A stretch of 64,000 bases of DNA from Chrysogorgia sp. JL179-B06 (Eukaryota > Cnidaria > Anthozoa > Scleralcyonacea > Chrysogorgiidae), in the NCBI GenBank assembly GCA_035772405.1, contig JAYKKM010000047.1, positions 6,185,501 through 6,249,500 on the forward strand, written 5' to 3'. Of this stretch, positions 48,786 to 58,197 are shown piece after piece (position 1 is the first letter of the stretch; each line of letters opens with the position of its first letter). The translations under genes were made by a program, and so were the position numbers. Below the pieces are notes generated by a model. It was not told where the DNA came from. It worked only from the letters and a program-made list of their open reading frames with translations, and did not search any database.

Positions 48786-49756
48786 ATAAGTGAAACAGGG
48801 TAAAATTCGATAGCAGCATTGCATACTTTAATAATAGTACTTGGTACATGTGAAACAATAAACTATAGCATCGACTTTATTTTGTATAACATAACATGAT
48901 AACAATAAACAAATACAGGCAACAAAGTTTATAAAAATATTAGTTACCTCAGAACAGTTAACATATTTTCAAAAGCATTCATACGTTGAGTTTCATATTA
49001 AATTGTTAAACATAGGTTTAATCGAGTACACATCAGCGTACAGGTACGGCATTTTCAGTGTACGGTTATCGAGATCTCAGATCGCAGACAGAGACCACCA
49101 ACTCCAAGGCATCAAGTATCAACCGTGTCTAAATCGCTCGTTATCTTTTAGTGTAGCCGTAGGTCTTCGGCGATCGGCGTGTGCGATTGTAAGCATCGTG
49201 AGATCAAGATACTGCCAGCCACATCAAATATTTTCAGTGAACAACACTCGAGGAAAGGTAACCAGATGAACATAAAAATATGACAATGGCGCATAAATAT
49301 ATGCAGTGGTTCAGATCGATCTCGTACCCAGTCCCAAGTGGGATGATGCAAGAATTGCCATTTCGCGACATTGCCAAATAAACAGAGCCCTTTTTAAGAC
49401 TCGTGCTCTCCCCCCACAGGGGGAGGCCCGAGTAATAACCAAGCTACAACTTCCATTTAATATATAAAGGATGCATGTTTAAAATTGGAAGAAAACATAT
49501 TTTAATATATAACAGAAGGTTCCAACATTAAAGGAAAGGATTTTAACTTCTAAATTTCTGACAATATCTATATTTTAGCTTAATTGCAATCATCAGACAT
49601 TTTTGGGAAATTTTTTAAATACTTTAGATCCTTGTGCAATTTACCAAATTAAAGACCTTGCAAAATACAATTAGGTGTGTAAATGTCCTGTTTCTAAATG
49701 AAGAGAAACATTTTTAAAATGAGAAATAACTTGTTTTTCTTAAATATGAAAATCAC
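48786..49756. other. Non-coding stretch
   Basis: No convincing gene. An 88-codon plus frame at 49003-49269 shows no domain and has no splice support. Confidence 0.35.
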
Positions 49757-49759
49757 TTA

Positions 49760-49879
49760 GGCCCAGGTCAAACGTGGAACATTTCATGAGTCGAACTCAA
49801 TGCAAATGAACTTAAACAAAAGAGTTTCCCAATTTACATTGAGTTCGACTCATGAAAAGTTCGACGTTTGACCCGGGCC
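49760..49879. mobile_element. 120-bp MITE with TTA duplication (Harbinger-like)
   Basis: TTA at 49757-49759 and 49880-49882. Inverted arms GGCCCAGGTCAAACGTGGAA / CGACGTTTGACCCGGGCC, and ATGAGTCGAACTCAATG / CATTGAGTTCGACTCAT. Confidence 0.85.
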
Positions 49880-49927
49880 TTAGTTCTTCAATTTATAACT
49901 TTTTATTTGTGTGACAATGTGACAATA

Positions 49928-50392
49928 TACCGGGTGGCGCAAAAAAATGTTCCCCCTCTTCGACTCATTGTAATTAAAAAACTGAAAAAGCTATCTAATA
50001 AAAATAAAAATTATTGAACGTAGTTATGTCTAACTTAAATTTTGATGTATGCCTTGCACATTTCTATAAAATATTAGCCGAGATATAGGCGTTTACACTC
50101 AATGTAGCGTTTTTGGAAGACGCGGACAATTGTCTGAAATGGTCTAATAATTTGCATTATGGTAATAAAATGGTAAAAACACGCAACAGTAAGAATACAT
50201 TTTGTCAGTGTCGTCCGAGTTTAAACGCCTATATCTCGGCTAATATGTTATAGATATGTTTAAGGCATACATCAAAATTTAAGTTATACATTACTGCGTT
50301 TAATAAACTGGCTAAGTTGAATAAGATGGCTTCTTTAGTTTTTTAATTACAATAAGTCAAAGAGGGGGAACATTTTATTGCGCCACCCGGTA
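49928..50392. mobile_element. 465-bp MITE with TA duplication (Tc1/mariner-like)
   Basis: Inverted ends TACCGGGTGGCGCAAAAAAA / ATTGCGCCACCCGGTA, continuing through TGTTCCCCCTCTT-like sequence and AACTTAAATTTTGATGTATG / CATACATCAAAATTTAAGTT. Flanked by TA (49926-49927, 50393-50394). No transposase. Confidence 0.85.
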
Positions 50393-51060
50393 TATAATTA
50401 TCCTAACCCTAATCCAAACCCCATACAAGGCATATTTTACCTCTTCTAAACCGGTTAAACTGGTATATTACAAGTAATATTTGGCATTTCACTCGATTAA
50501 ACTACATGTTCTAGGTATAGTTTAAAACACCAGTAGCAGTGTTTTAGACCCGATAAAACACTGCTGCGAGTGTTTTGAACGGCTTAATACAAAAACATGT
50601 GTTCAACAACCATGTTTTAAAAAAAACATGTTTTAACCACGTTTACTAACTTCACTGATTCAAGCCATTTTCGCCGAGAAAATCGAAGGAAAGTTTATGT
50701 ACATCAGGACAAATCTTTATCACTGACATATAAAACCTCCGTCATGCCACTGATTTCCTTTGTCTTTTCTTCATGAACTATTAATACGTTTTTGAAGAAT
50801 TTCGAGTGTTGGATATAGATGTGTGCAATACGGAATTTAGTTGTATTCCGCTCCTGTATTTGAACAGTTCTCTTAGCTTATTAGGAAAAATGACGCCATT
50901 GTCACATATAGTTTAGCGTTAGGAATAGGGTTAGGAAGACAACTTATTTATTTCTTAGTGATTCATCAACGAAAAACACCAGTAGATTTTCGCATCGTTC
51001 TGTTCAGTGTATTGTAGCTGCTATTCTGTTGTACCTGGTATTGCACCCGACAACAGTGAC
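50393..51060. other. Non-coding stretch
   Basis: No gene recognised. 50520-50640 has nested short inverted words (AAAACACCAGTAGCAGTGTT, AAAACACTGCTGCGAGTGTT, and ACATGTTTTAAAAAAAACAT). Confidence 0.4.
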
Positions 51061-51061
51061 G

Positions 51062-51527
51062 GCGAGGGTGCTAACATCGACCGGCGTTTAGTCCCTTATC
51101 ACGCGAGATATAAGCGGGTCCATGACTGCTATTGTACCACAAGCGGTTGTCATCGGCCATCGCTTGTGTATAATTAGTTCTCGTGCCATATCTGGATTGT
51201 ACCAAGCTACACTGACGAGCTGTGGAACAGCGAAACACGTGTCTGTAGATTGTACTATTACGCTCCTTCACTTCGGTGTTGTTGAGCACTCTGTGAAGTT
51301 GGTGTGGGTGTCCTTTAGCGATAATGCAAAGCCCACTACCCTTGTGGTAGTTTGAGCACTCTGGGCCTATGCCGCTTCACACTCTCTGGATGTGCGCATG
51401 ACTGCTATTGTACCAAAAGCGGTTGTCATCGGCCATCGCTTGTGTATAATTAGTTCTCGTGCCATATCTGGATTGTACCAAGTTACACTGATGAGCTGTG
51501 GAACAGCGGGACAAGTGTCTGTAGATT

Positions 51528-51536
<9 letters not shown>
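51062..51536. repeat. Dispersed repeat copy 3 followed by 139-bp direct duplication
   Basis: 51062-51115 carries the dispersed block (GAGGGTGCTAACATCGACCG, GCGTTTAGTCCCTTATCACG). 51121-51259 and 51398-51536 are near-identical copies that start CATGACTGCTATTGTACCA and end TGTCTGTAGATTGTACTAT. The second copy runs into a TA microsatellite. Confidence 0.85.

Positions 51537-51610
<74 letters not shown>
51533..51610. repeat. (TA)n microsatellite
   Basis: About 78 bases of TA; frames translating to Ile-Tyr repeats are artefacts. Confidence 0.95.
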
Positions 51611-51612
<2 letters not shown>

Positions 51613-52059
51613 CGCGTTCCAAACTAAAACAGGTTTTTCCAAAGTATTTTTTTTTGGACATTTTTCAATAAGTTAGTGATTTTTGCGGAATTTTTGCAAT
51701 ATTTTTCGCCAAAAATTATGTTTTTATTTAAACAATTACACATTCCAAAAGTTTGACGCATTTTTTCAATTAAAAGACGAATTTTGCCGATTATTTGTTA
51801 AATATTAGTTCGCACAGAACTGTGAATCTTGATAAAATAAAAATTATTCAGAATTTTGTTGCGAAAATATGTTATAAATTGTTGAGTTTTGCGAGTTACA
51901 TTTTGTGATTCGAATAATATACTACATTTGCCTAGAATCGAGGGTATGCAGCATACGTATTATGTTAAATTATTTAATTTTGCGAATAATTGTTATTGTC
52001 TTGTTATTTACGAGAAAAGACAGCACTTTATCCTTATTTAAAATCCTATCCATTTGAGT
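51611..52059. other. Non-coding stretch
   Basis: AT-rich, no gene recognised; compositionally similar to the flank on the far side of the satellite array (53.35-53.65 kb). Confidence 0.35.
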
Positions 52060-53320
52060 GAAAAGAAATTGCTAGATATTGCGAATTACGACGAAAGGTA
52101 TTCCGAATTTCGGAATACGTATAGTAACTTGAGTCAACAGAAACTGCTAAAAATTGCGAATTACGAAGAAAGGCTATTCCGAATTTCGGAATACGTTTTC
52201 AACTGGAATCAGCAAAACATTGCTAAACATTGCGACTTACTAAGAAAGCTGGCTATTCCGAATTTCGGAATATGCATGTTCTTCACTCGAGTCAGCAAAA
52301 ATTGCTAAAAATTGCGAATTACGAAGAAAGGCTATTCCGAATTTCGGAATACGTTTTCAACTCGAATCAGCAAAAATTGCTAAACATTGCGAAATACTAT
52401 AGAAAGGCTATTCCGAATTTCGGAATACGTTTTCAACTCGAACCAGCAAAAATTGCTAAACATCGCGATTTACTAAGAAAGGCTATTCCGAATTTCGGAA
52501 TACGTATAGTAACTTGAGTCAACAGAAATTGCAAAAAATTGTGAACGACGAAGAAAGGCTATTCCGAATTTCGGAATACGTTTTCAACTTGAACCAGCAA
52601 AAATTGCTAAACATTGCGATTTACTAAGAAAGGCTATTCCGAATTTCGGAATATGTTCTTCACTCGAGTCAGCAGAAATTGCTAAAAATTGCGAATAAAG
52701 GCTTTTCCGAATTTCGGAATCGTCTACAACTCGAGTCCGCTAAAATTGCTAAAAATTGCTAAAAATCGCGAATTACGAAGAAAGGCTATTTCGAATTTCG
52801 GAATATTCATGTTCTTCACTCGAGTAATCAGAAATTGCTAAAAATTGCAAATTACGAAGAAAGGCTATTCCGAATTTCGGAATACGTTTTCAACTCGAAT
52901 CATCAAAAATTGCTAAACATTACGAAATACTAAGAAAGGCTATTCCGAATTTCGGAATACGTTTTCAACTCGAACCAGCAAAAATTGCTAAACATTGCGA
53001 TTTACTAAGAAAGGCTATTCCGAATTTCGGAATATGTTCTTCACTCGAGTCAGCAGAAATTGCTAAAAATTGCGAATAAAGGCTTTTCCGAAGGCTTTTT
53101 CGGAATCGTCTACAACTCGATTTCGCTAAAATTGCTAAAAATTGCGAATTACGAAGAAAGGTTATTCCGAATTTCGGAATATGTTCTCAACACGAGTCAG
53201 CAGAAATTGCTAAAAATTGCGAATTACGAAGAAAGGCTATTCCGAATTTCGGAATATGTTGATAACTCGAGTCAACAAAATTTGCAAAAAATAGGAATTC
53301 CGAAGAAAGTTGCAAAACGA
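52060..53320. repeat. Satellite array, about 16 units of 73-86 bp
   Basis: Each unit has an imperfect palindrome TTCCGAATTTCGGAATA, a variable TACGTTTTCAACTCGA / TATGTTCTTCACTCGA block, CAGCAAAAATTGCTAAA and CATTGCGATTTACTAAGAAA / AATTGCGAATTACGAAGAAA. Palindrome copies start at about 52100, 52168, 52256, 52336, 52412, 52484, 52563, 52638, 52706, 52788, 52869, 52946, 53020, 53164 and 53240; one unit (53087) is disrupted. Two alternating subtypes (GCGATTTACTAAG versus GCGAATTACGAAG) suggest higher-order structure. Confidence 0.95.
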
Positions 53321-53669
53321 TATTGAAATATTACGAAAACCTTCATTTTATTCCAATTCTTGTCAAAATTGCATTTACACAAAATCCTATATTTCACTAG
53401 AATAAAATATTTACCGAAGTAACTGGAAATTTTTTAATATATTTTTCATATTTGTGTTAACTGTTTTAATATTTACACTGTAAATGTAAAAAATCAATAA
53501 TTTGCGAAATGGAAAGTCAATTTTAGTTTTTTTTAATATCTTGCGGAAAAAACGGGTTTTAATCAAATCAGTTATCGCAAAATTTCAGTTTTCTCTCCAC
53601 AAATTAAGCAATCGCTTGAAGTAAAACAAAATTGTCTGTAGAAATAACCATTTCATGCGAACAGTCCTT

Positions 53670-54050
53670 CAAGGATTGAAATGATAGGATCGTAACTCGT
53701 TAGAATTTCAGCATACCCCATATAAGAGTCAGAAAATATTTTAAAATGAGGCCATTGAAATTATAGGGTTGTCAGGATTTCAGCCTTCCCTATAATTTAA
53801 GTGTCAGCAAAATCGTAAAAATGAGGTAATTGAAATTATACTGTAGGGTTGTCAGAATTTCTGCCTACCCCTATAATTTAAGTGTCAGCAAGTTCTTAAA
53901 AAATGAGATGATTGAAATGATGATTTCGCTTATAATAATCACAATCATAAGCAAAATCTTTAAAAATGAGGACATCGAAATGAGAGGGTTGTTAGAATTT
54001 CTGTCTACGTTATACTTTAAGAATCAGCGAATTCGTAAAAAAATAGCTAA
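53670..54050. repeat. Diverged minisatellite, about 80-90 bp units
   Basis: Four units share AGGGTTGTCAGAATTTCTGC, CCCTATAATTTAAGTGTCAG and AAAAATGAGG-ATTGAAAT. The order (TCAGAATTTCTG, TATAATTTAAGTG) resembles the minisatellite at 5.6/13.0 kb, so both may derive from one ancestor. The 53321-53669 gap has no recognised gene. Confidence 0.7.
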
Positions 54051-54249
54051 TAGATAGCGCTCCGTCGCGATGGCGTCAGTATCCATGTTTGTCACATTTG
54101 CCCATAATTTTTGCTTTCCGAACAATAAATAATGGCTCATTTCAATCATTTGAAAGTCAAATTCAGTTTCTTTGTCCGACATAGTTGGTCGGACGAGAGG
54201 CGGCCAGTCGGCGACCTGCTTGTTAATCAGTTCAATCATGGTTCAGTAC

Positions 54250-54393
<144 letters not shown>

Positions 54394-54849
54394 TTGATTG
54401 CTAGATACATACTCGAAACGTTAGACCTATTACACACGCGCCGAGCACAACACGTTTATATCACTGTGAGGAGGACCGCGCCGTGCGTATCAAGTTTTAT
54501 GGTTTGAGCTCGTCTTACTGCGAAAAATCTAGACAAACTGCTTTTTTTCGGTCGTATCTATTAGGTTTGGCACATATAGTTAATAGTTTGACGTTTGAAA
54601 CAGGTCTTATATATATTACCCCTTTATCAGTGAAACAATTCATGCCGTCCCGTCGAGAAAACTGGCGAAACAGCGCTGAGTGATAATTTGCTGGTTATTG
54701 TCTATTGGCAAAAAGCAATCACGAAACGATTTTGAGTTGGAGCAACGACCGGATATCGCTGAAGATATTTTACAGAAGATCATAAGCGTTAAAGTGTTGA
54801 GAAAATATTTCGTGCGCTTTAATGGCTAAATGGTTTTCCAGTTGACGCG

Positions 54850-54910
54850 GTATCTCAACTCATGGTAGAGCAGCGGACCGGAATCCAGAAGCGCGTTGAC
54901 TCAGCAGTAT
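54850..54910 (+). mobile_element. tRNA-like SINE head or tRNA relic
   Basis: GCGGTATCTCAACTCATGGT and AGAGCAGCGGACCGGAATCC resemble a tRNA D-arm and anticodon arm. The T-arm with GGTTCGANTCC is missing downstream, so it is not a functional tRNA. The surrounding 54391-55069 holds no recognised gene. Confidence 0.45.
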
Positions 54911-55069
54911 ATCATGTCGATAAATCCTTCATAAATCCTTCATTTTAGTCGACCTGTTTTTAATACACTAGTTTGGTCCATAATCATAGGCAATAAGAAA
55001 GTTCCGCGTGATATATACAATCTCAGACCTAAACTAAATAGAAATCGAATACTCTAAAAGTTGGTATAC

Positions 55070-55330
55070 TCATGCCGAAATTAGTGTTTATGCGGTCCAA
55101 CGTTTCGAGCGAAGGCCCATCGTCTCTATACTGCCGAAATCGTGTTTAGGATGTCTAACGTTTTGAGCGAAGGCCCTTCATGGTCAGAGAGTTTACGTTT
55201 CACTCTCTGAGTGTAACGTAAACTCTCTGATGAAGCGCCTTCGCTCGAAACGTTAGACCTCCTAAATACCAACTTTTTAGAGTATTCAATTTGTGTTCTA
55301 CACTGCCTACGTTTATACCTAGCACAACAC
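55070..55330. repeat. Hairpin repeat with CGAAACGTTAGACC ends
   Basis: CAACGTTTCGAGCGAAGGCC, AACGTTTTGAGCGAAGGCCC and the mirrored CCTTCGCTCGAAACGTTAGA, with an inner hairpin CAGAGAGTTTACGTTTCACT / AGTGTAACGTAAACTCTCTG (55197-55237). The CGAAACGTTAGACCT and AGCACAACACGTTTATATCA words also occur at 54414-54465, so the repeat is duplicated on both sides of the SINE-like relic. Confidence 0.7.
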
Positions 55331-55526
55331 GTTTATATCACTATAGAGACCGCGCTAAAATATTATAGTGTTTCATTACCTTGGTTTTCCGGCGCACCAA
55401 ATAAGTTCTATATAGTCGGCATTCTCTGGCTTGTTAATGTTGTCACTTTATCATATTTATTGTGTTTGGTGTATCCATTGAAGAGTTGCAAGTTATTACG
55501 ATTGAAACACATTAGCGTTTTCTTAC

Positions 55527-55589
55527 CATCAGTCTGTAGTATTGATGCTGGCGTCGATATAGGTGTAACAAAGCTTGGAGAGGAAGAGT
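55527..55589 (-). CDS. Possible small host exon, Ser/Thr/Pro-rich
   Basis: A 63-bp stretch lies between acceptor TTGAAATAG and donor GATG|GTAAGA and reads SSSPSFVTPISTPASILQTD. It begins and ends in the same phase, as modular extracellular exons often do. It could be a mucin-like linker of the minus-strand receptor whose later exons lie at 34.5, 31.4 and 19.6 kb, but no intermediate exon links them. Weak evidence. Confidence 0.3.
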
Positions 55590-56141
55590 CTATTTCAAGA
55601 TCGAAATAAAAATATTATTCAAATGAAAAATTCGAATTTAGTTCAAAAGAAAATATCATTATGTTCGCTTGTCTTACCGTTTCACTGAGAGATTACCGGA
55701 GACATTTCGGCATCACTGAATCCCATGGCGCAAATTCGAGAGAAAACAGAATTCCTCGGAGATATTTGTTCAGATGGCGGACTGGAAAAACATTGAGCCA
55801 AAACGGACGATTCATCTTCGCTCAATTATTGGCTTTCAAAACCAGGAGAGGAAAGCATTACCACAAACAACCAGAAGCTCTGTTCGGCGCTTTAAGACAG
55901 TTTGACAGTCTGGCGGAAGGTTGACTTTAAACTTTTGATTGGGAATATTTTTGAGATAACCGCCAATTTGTGATTGGCTAATGAGATTTTGAATCTTGAT
56001 GTTTGTCTCACCTTGGTTTTAAATGCTTCGCTATGATTGGTTAGCTAAGGATTATGCTGAGGTGAGCCACAAGGCGTCACTTTTTCTGTTAGGTTCTGAT
56101 TTCAAAGTATACCAGTAGTTTCAAGTCATTTACAAAGCGAA
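55590..56141. other. Stretch with an unassigned 87-codon frame
   Basis: A plus frame at 55661-55924 (ENRIPRRYLFRWRTGKTLSQ, GRFIFAQLLAFKTRRGKHYH) is open and unusually less AT-rich than its surroundings, but shows no recognised domain. Confidence 0.3.
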
Positions 56142-56299
56142 ATGCCTAGCGGAATAAATAGATGGTCTATTGTTGTGAAAGATAAGAAAGCATATATATT
56201 TATTGATGGCAAGGCGCTGTCAAGAAAGAATATTCAGTTCGTCAACTTCAAACACGCTGAACCTAGCTGCCGAATACACATAGGAAAGTGGCCATCAAG
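56142..56299 (+). CDS. Possible first exon, LamG/jellyroll-like
   Basis: ATG 56142 leads to 52 codons ending at donor AG|GTGAGA (56300). It reads RWSIVVKDKKAYIFIDGKAL, SRKNIQFVNFKHAEPSCRIH and IGKWPS. The W-x-x-V-V ... Y-I-F-I-D-G-K ... I-x-I-G-K-W order resembles one edge of a LamG/concanavalin-like jellyroll. No signal peptide is visible. The next exon was not found before the foldback at 56624, and the frame could also be transposon-derived. Confidence 0.3.
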
Positions 56300-56623
56300 G
56301 TGAGATACTGAAATGTACATGCGCTTTTTTATAAGTCTGTTTTTGCGTTACGTTGCCGTTGGTTTATTTACATATTAGTTCACTAGCGTGATTGAAAGTG
56401 CGCGATTTTGAAAATGGAATCATGCAAATAAAATTTACCGACGCGAGGCTATCTTGCTCTGTCAAACTACCGTTAAACCATAGAATAATTGTTAACTGAC
56501 AATCCAAAATAGTGACACTATAATTTGAATCCTAGATACGACAAGTGCGCGCTTGTTATTCGACGCTTTGCATTTGTATATTTATCGATTTAATTTTAAA
56601 CTGTTAGTATGTTATTCGTATCC

Positions 56624-57356
56624 CTTAATTATAACGAAGTGGCTATTCGTACAGGAGTTGTACGGGGACTTCCATTTGCTATTTGTAGTGCGGAGTCAAA
56701 ATATTTCCCCCAATTTTCTAATAAGTACTTGTTTCAAATGATTTTCATTACTCTACCTTTGTTAAACTACTATTAGCGATTCCGACAAGCGTTCCCATCG
56801 TTCTTAAAACGAATTTCCAGACTCTCTACTTACTACAGTTTATCGACACTTAGAAAATGTCTTTATATTTCCGCATTGAAAATAACACGCGGGCTCGCAC
56901 GCGGGAACCAACGCTGAGTGGAAATGGTATTATTGTTATATTGTGAAGATTTACATTAATGTCATGCAAAAAGCAAACAAATATCCGTAAACTTACTCAT
57001 TGGAACTCGAAGAGTTTTTCTCGGCTTTCTATACATTTTCCTTGGAGTGTGTGTTTAGATTACAGAAGCGAGAAGCTCGTCGTTTATGTGTTTTTCCTTG
57101 GAGTGTGTCTCACGTGCTGGTTCCCGCGTGCGAGCACGCGTGTTATTTTCCACGTAAATAAGAGAGTCTAGAAATTCGTTTTACGAACGCTTGTCGGAAT
57201 CGCTAATAGTAGTTTAACAAAGGTAGAGTAATGAACATCATTTGAAACAAATACTTATTAGAAAATTGGGGGAAATGTTTCGACTCCAGTACAAATAGCA
57301 AATGAAAGTCCCCGTACAACTCCAGTACGAATAGCCTGCACTTCGTAATTATAATA
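56624..57356. repeat. Large foldback element (733 bp)
   Basis: Left arm 56624-56910 (AATTATAACGAAGTGGCTAT ... AACACGCGGGCTCGCACGCG) and right arm 57112-57356 (CGCGTGCGAGCACGCGTGTT ... CTGCACTTCGTAATTATAAT) mirror each other around a 200-bp spacer that holds two copies of TTTTCCTTGGAGTGTGT. No transposase. 57357-57585 to its right has no recognised gene. Confidence 0.8.
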
Positions 57357-57585
57357 GAAGAATCGCGTAAACAACTGTTCTATTATGCCACTTTGACCAG
57401 GTGTCATTATTTCTTACTATCATACTGTATATCTCATTATCTCTTAATATCATTCTAAAATAAGTAGAACAAACAATTCTTAAGAAATCAGCTAAACCAT
57501 TATCAAATGATGGTATTGTGAAGGGAATCGTATAAACAACTGATAAGATTCCTTTGTTTTGTATCAAATTACTGCCACATTGGAG

Positions 57586-57755
57586 AGTAGTATAGCAACT
57601 AGGGCTGCGAGCTCAATCGACCTCAACCGTGAATATAAACACCAAAAACGTCACCAAATTTGGCCAAGTCACGACTCGACAAATTTGGCGATGTTTTGGT
57701 GTTTATATTCACGATTGATGTCGAATAAGCTCGCAGCCCTAGTTGCTATACTACT
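57586..57755. repeat. 170-bp foldback
   Basis: AGTAGTATAGCAACTAGGGC, TGCGAGCTCAATCGACCTCA and ATATAAACACCAAAAACGTC mirror GATGTTTTGGTGTTTATATT, GATGTCGAATAAGCTCGCAG and GCCCTAGTTGCTATACTACT. The AAATTTGGCCAAG / GACAAATTTGGCG centre is also inverted. It abuts the outer part of the Polinton-like block; whether it belongs to that end is unknown. Confidence 0.8.
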
Positions 57756-57889
57756 ACAACGATCGTTAGTCAATTTAGACACCCCTCACACGTTTTCTAC
57801 TAAATTGATGTCAAACACACGCGAGACTAGTGAAACAATACCAAATTTATACTAAATAGCGACTCTCGCTAAATTTGACACCATTTCAG

Positions 57890-58045
57890 CCATATTTAAA
57901 AAATAGAGAGCGTCGTTTCAAAATTCTCACAAATTACATTTAGGAAAAAATAGAAAGTGTCATTTCAACATTTTCGCGTGTTAAAAAAATAAAATGTGGT
58001 ACGAGCTCACTCCCACATATTAAAAAATAGAGAGTGTCATTTCAA
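57890..58045. repeat. Subterminal repeats of the Polinton-like element (3 copies)
   Basis: AAAAAATAGAGAGCGTCGTT (57898), AAAAATAGAAAGTGTCATTT (57945) and AAAAAATAGAGAGTGTCATT (58022) share a 24-bp core, each followed by CAA. They lie between the putative element end and the polymerase stop and may be part of the terminal inverted repeat. Confidence 0.7.
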
Positions 58046-58089
58046 CCGATGCGTTCTGCTGTTGTCTCAATTCACGCGCGAAAAAAAAA

Positions 58090-58113
58090 CCACTAGATTT
58101 TGATTCTAGTGGT
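58090..58113. terminator. Hairpin downstream of polymerase gene
   Basis: CCACTAGA-TTTTGAT-TCTAGTGG forms an 8-bp perfect stem about 85 bases beyond the polymerase stop codon (58198). A role in transcript ending is only a guess from position. Confidence 0.4.
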
Positions 58114-58197
58114 GATGTTTATCCAAGTGGATAGCGAAACGGCGCTCTTTTGATTGGCTAACAACATTGACTAACAAATAGCCAGTCGTTTTGTGAA

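Noticed and set aside
49003..49269. 88-codon plus-strand gene
   Set aside because: Basic, compositionally mixed frame with no motif; also open on the other strand.
52060..53320. CRISPR-like array (regular palindromic repeats)
   Set aside because: The intervals between palindromes are themselves repeated, not unique spacers, no cas genes are present, and the context is eukaryotic. It is a satellite.
54850..54910. Functional tRNA gene
   Set aside because: D-arm and anticodon-arm similarity only; no T-arm, acceptor pairing or terminator could be drawn.
55661..55924. 87-codon plus-strand gene
   Set aside because: No recognised domain, no splice sites, no conservation evidence; kept only as an unassigned frame.
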